From contig UQLZ01000002.1 of assembly GCA_900541935.1 (NCBI GenBank), positions 28,712 to 92,711 on the forward strand: a DNA stretch of 64,000 nt, in the 5' to 3' direction. A model generated the notes under the pieces. It was not told the origin of the DNA, ran no database searches, and worked only from the letters and a program-made list of their open reading frames with translations. The position numbers were made by a program, and so were the translations under genes. Every line of letters starts with the position of its first letter. Positions within the stretch are counted from its first letter, which is position 1. This document shows, in pieces, positions 62,604 through 64,000 of the stretch. Source of the DNA: an uncultured Prevotellaceae bacterium. Lineage in GTDB: Bacteria > Bacteroidota > Bacteroidia > Bacteroidales > Muribaculaceae.

Positions 62604-63343
62604 TAGAAGCCGATGCCTGCTCCTGCAACAAAAAATACGTGGTCTTGAATTGGTGAAACGATAACCTGAACAAATAGAGGCAGTGAGAATCTGCTGGATA
62701 ATTCAATGCTTCTTGCTGCTTTTAGGGAAACATCTGTGAATGCAGCGTTGTTGTAGTAATAACCTTTCCAAGGTGTAAAGCCTACTGACGGTGTGAGTGT
62801 GACATCAAACGGGCACTCTATATTGTAAGATGCAGAAATATATGAAGAGAAGCATCGTTTGCCACTGTCGGTTCTCATATCAGCACCTGCGAACCATGTT
62901 GACCAACTTAATGTCAAAGGAACTTTGTCTCCGAAATAGTAAGAAAGTGTACCCTCGAAGTGGTGTCCGCCATCTAAACGGTTGTCAGCCGGTCCTTCTT
63001 TGTAGTAGCCGTAAGGGTTATGTAAACCTCCCCACCAGAGGTCTGAAACCATCACTGTCAAGCCTTTATAGGTGTATCCGAGATTTATATCAAATTCTTG
63101 AACGTCATAAACTTTGCTGTTTGTCATGCTTTGGCTGCCCCATGCTGAGAGGGAGAAACCTTTGTAACCTAACTTCATTGACGGTTGGATAGAGAAACTT
63201 GAGTTTTGGTCAAGTCCACGCCAAACATAGTTGTTAACGATATCTACATTTCCGTTAACTGTGAATTTGTCTTGGCTGAATGCTGTTGTTGCTGTTGTTG
63301 TAATGCAGATGATTGCTGCAATTCTTTTGATAAAAGATTTCAT
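62603..63343 (-). CDS. TorF-like outer-membrane protein in the kdp operon
   Basis: 246 residues. Signal peptide (about 1-23), then a barrel with N-N-Y-V-W-R-G-L-D-Q near 37-46, the mark of the TorF (Gcw_chp) putative porins, and an aromatic end (G-A-G-I-G-F). Unknown substrate. Five bases after kdpC and coupled to kdpD by a 1-base overlap, so it is part of the kdp transcript. Confidence 0.8.
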   Translation of the reverse strand: MKSFIKRIAAIICITTTATTAFSQDKFTVNGNVDIVNNYVWRGLDQNSSFSIQPSMKLGYKGFSLSAWGSQSMTNSKVYDVQEFDINLGYTYKGLTVMVSDLWWGGLHNPYGYYKEGPADNRLDGGHHFEGTLSYYFGDKVPLTLSWSTWFAGADMRTDSGKRCFSSYISASYNIECPFDVTLTPSVGFTPWKGYYYNNAAFTDVSLKAARSIELSSRFSLPLFVQVIVSPIQDHVFFVAGAGIGF

Positions 63344-63348
63344 TACTG

Positions 63349-63927
63349 TTATTTTTTGTCAGTCATTTCGTTTAGTGCGATATTAAGTTTTAGAACGTTA
63401 ACCTTGTCAGGTCCAAATAGACCTAAAAATGGTTTTGTTGTTTTTTCTTCAATAAGTTTATTTACAGATTCTTCGCTTATTCCTCTTGCTTCCGCAATGC
63501 GTTTTGCCTGTACCTTTGCACTTTCAGGAGTAATATCTGGGTCGAGACCAGAAGCACTTGCCGTAACCATTTCGGCAGGTACTTCATTTCTGCTTAGATA
63601 AGGGTGGTGCATAAGAAAAGTATCAATTCTGCTTTCCACTTCTGCGAGGTATTCAGGGTTTGTAACGCCTTTGTTGCTACCAGAGGAGCTTGTTCCGTCG
63701 TAGCCGTCGCCCGCACATGACGGGCGACCCCAGAAGTAAATGTCAGAGGAAAATGCTTGACCGACGTTTGATGCTCCTACGACCTTGCCGTTATAGGTCT
63801 CAACGGCTGCGTTGCCTTTATTTGTTCCTGCAAATTGGGCAAATATCCAAAGGATTAAGATATATCCTACAGAGAGAACAGCACTGAATACTAATGTTAG
63901 TCTTAATGCTTTTATAAAATTTTTCAT
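63349..63927 (-). CDS. kdpC: Potassium-transporting ATPase subunit KdpC
   Basis: 192 residues. One N-terminal helix (about 12-32) and the KdpC periplasmic part with F-W-G-R-P-S near 65, A-S-A-S-G-L-D-P-D-I near 123 and R-G-I near 146. It stabilises the KdpABC K+ pump. KdpA and KdpB are not visible; they probably lie beyond the right edge, 73 bases from here at the closest. Confidence 0.95.
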   Translation of the reverse strand: MKNFIKALRLTLVFSAVLSVGYILILWIFAQFAGTNKGNAAVETYNGKVVGASNVGQAFSSDIYFWGRPSCAGDGYDGTSSSGSNKGVTNPEYLAEVESRIDTFLMHHPYLSRNEVPAEMVTASASGLDPDITPESAKVQAKRIAEARGISEESVNKLIEEKTTKPFLGLFGPDKVNVLKLNIALNEMTDKK

Positions 63928-64000
63928 ACGTAAATATTAAGCGTCCCACTTGTGTTGTAGGACAGGTTTATACTAAAATTACTATAAAACCGAGTCTTTT

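Noticed and set aside
63943..63963. Hairpin GTCCCAC/GTAGGAC near the right edge
   Set aside because: A 7-bp stem with one wobble between kdpC and unseen kdpB; no further support for a function.
63928..64000. Possible end of kdpB
   Set aside because: The 73 bases do not show a recognisable C-terminal KdpB motif, so I do not call it.

Overview
The window is low-GC, gene-dense chromosomal DNA of a Bacteroidales bacterium (Bacteroidota), probably a gut-type anaerobe. The evidence is the gene content: a six-gene Na+-translocating NQR, ExbB-ExbD-ExbD-TonB with a Bacteroidetes-type TonB, a methylmalonyl-CoA epimerase/decarboxylase operon, PorT-like and OprP-like outer-membrane barrels, a DUF5686 protein, a split KdpD and an anaerobic sulfatase maturase. 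Many intergenic regions also carry the Bacteroidetes promoter pattern TTTG-N19/20-TAnnTTTG, and Shine-Dalgarno sequences are scarce. Functions are assigned by reading the proteins for family motifs; no database search was possible.

Layout. 1-9 kb: a 5'-truncated DUF5686 protein, a membrane NERD protein and nqrABCDEF (minus strand). 9.3-12.5 kb: exbB-exbD-exbD-tonB, ending in a strong terminator whose loop starts the promoter of a uracil-DNA-glycosylase-like gene. 13.2-20.9 kb: one long plus-strand run of dedA, rpe, dgt, a TPM/zinc-ribbon membrane protein, a stand-alone RyR-domain protein, a RyR-tailed two-RCK channel (CASTOR/POLLUX type) and a SARM1-like TIR protein with a membrane anchor and WG repeats. 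The last four genes are spaced 4-12 bases apart and are the best candidate for an undescribed system: a TIR enzyme that could make an NAD-derived messenger, next to a channel carrying the domain that names the ryanodine receptor. 21-25.7 kb: two Na+-dependent NSS transporters around a small membrane protein, then folP and the c-di-AMP synthase cdaA. 25.7-41.5 kb: a glycerol-3-phosphate/glycerophosphodiester locus with a DeoR regulator, glpABC, two GlpT-type transporters, a HAD phosphatase, a porin, a secreted propeller-like protein, a porin remnant cut by a decayed IS4-type element, a second porin and lipoprotein GlpQ.

42-48.4 kb (minus strand): glnS, then mce-mmdA-oadG(lamin-tail fusion)-mmdC-oadB, which together convert methylmalonyl-CoA to propionyl-CoA and pump Na+. 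With NQR and the NSS symporters this points to a sodium-based energy economy. 48.5-53.7 kb: acyltransferase, metallophosphoesterase, tex, folK and a small membrane protein, driven by a promoter that lies inside a structured 84-base repeat. 53.9-55.5 kb: an anaerobic sulfatase maturase beside only the C-terminal stub of a sulfatase, then tRNA-Met(CAT). 55.9-59.7 kb: a PorT-like barrel, a LysM protein, two more copies of the repeat, HIT and greA. 59.9-64 kb: a sensor kinase, KdpD sensor half, a TorF-like porin and kdpC, with kdpB/A presumably beyond the right edge.

No rRNA, CRISPR array, prophage or intact insertion sequence was seen. The structured non-coding elements are the repeat at 53.7 and 58.5-58.7 kb and a three-hairpin element that exactly fills the gap between two convergent genes at 37.1-37.2 kb.
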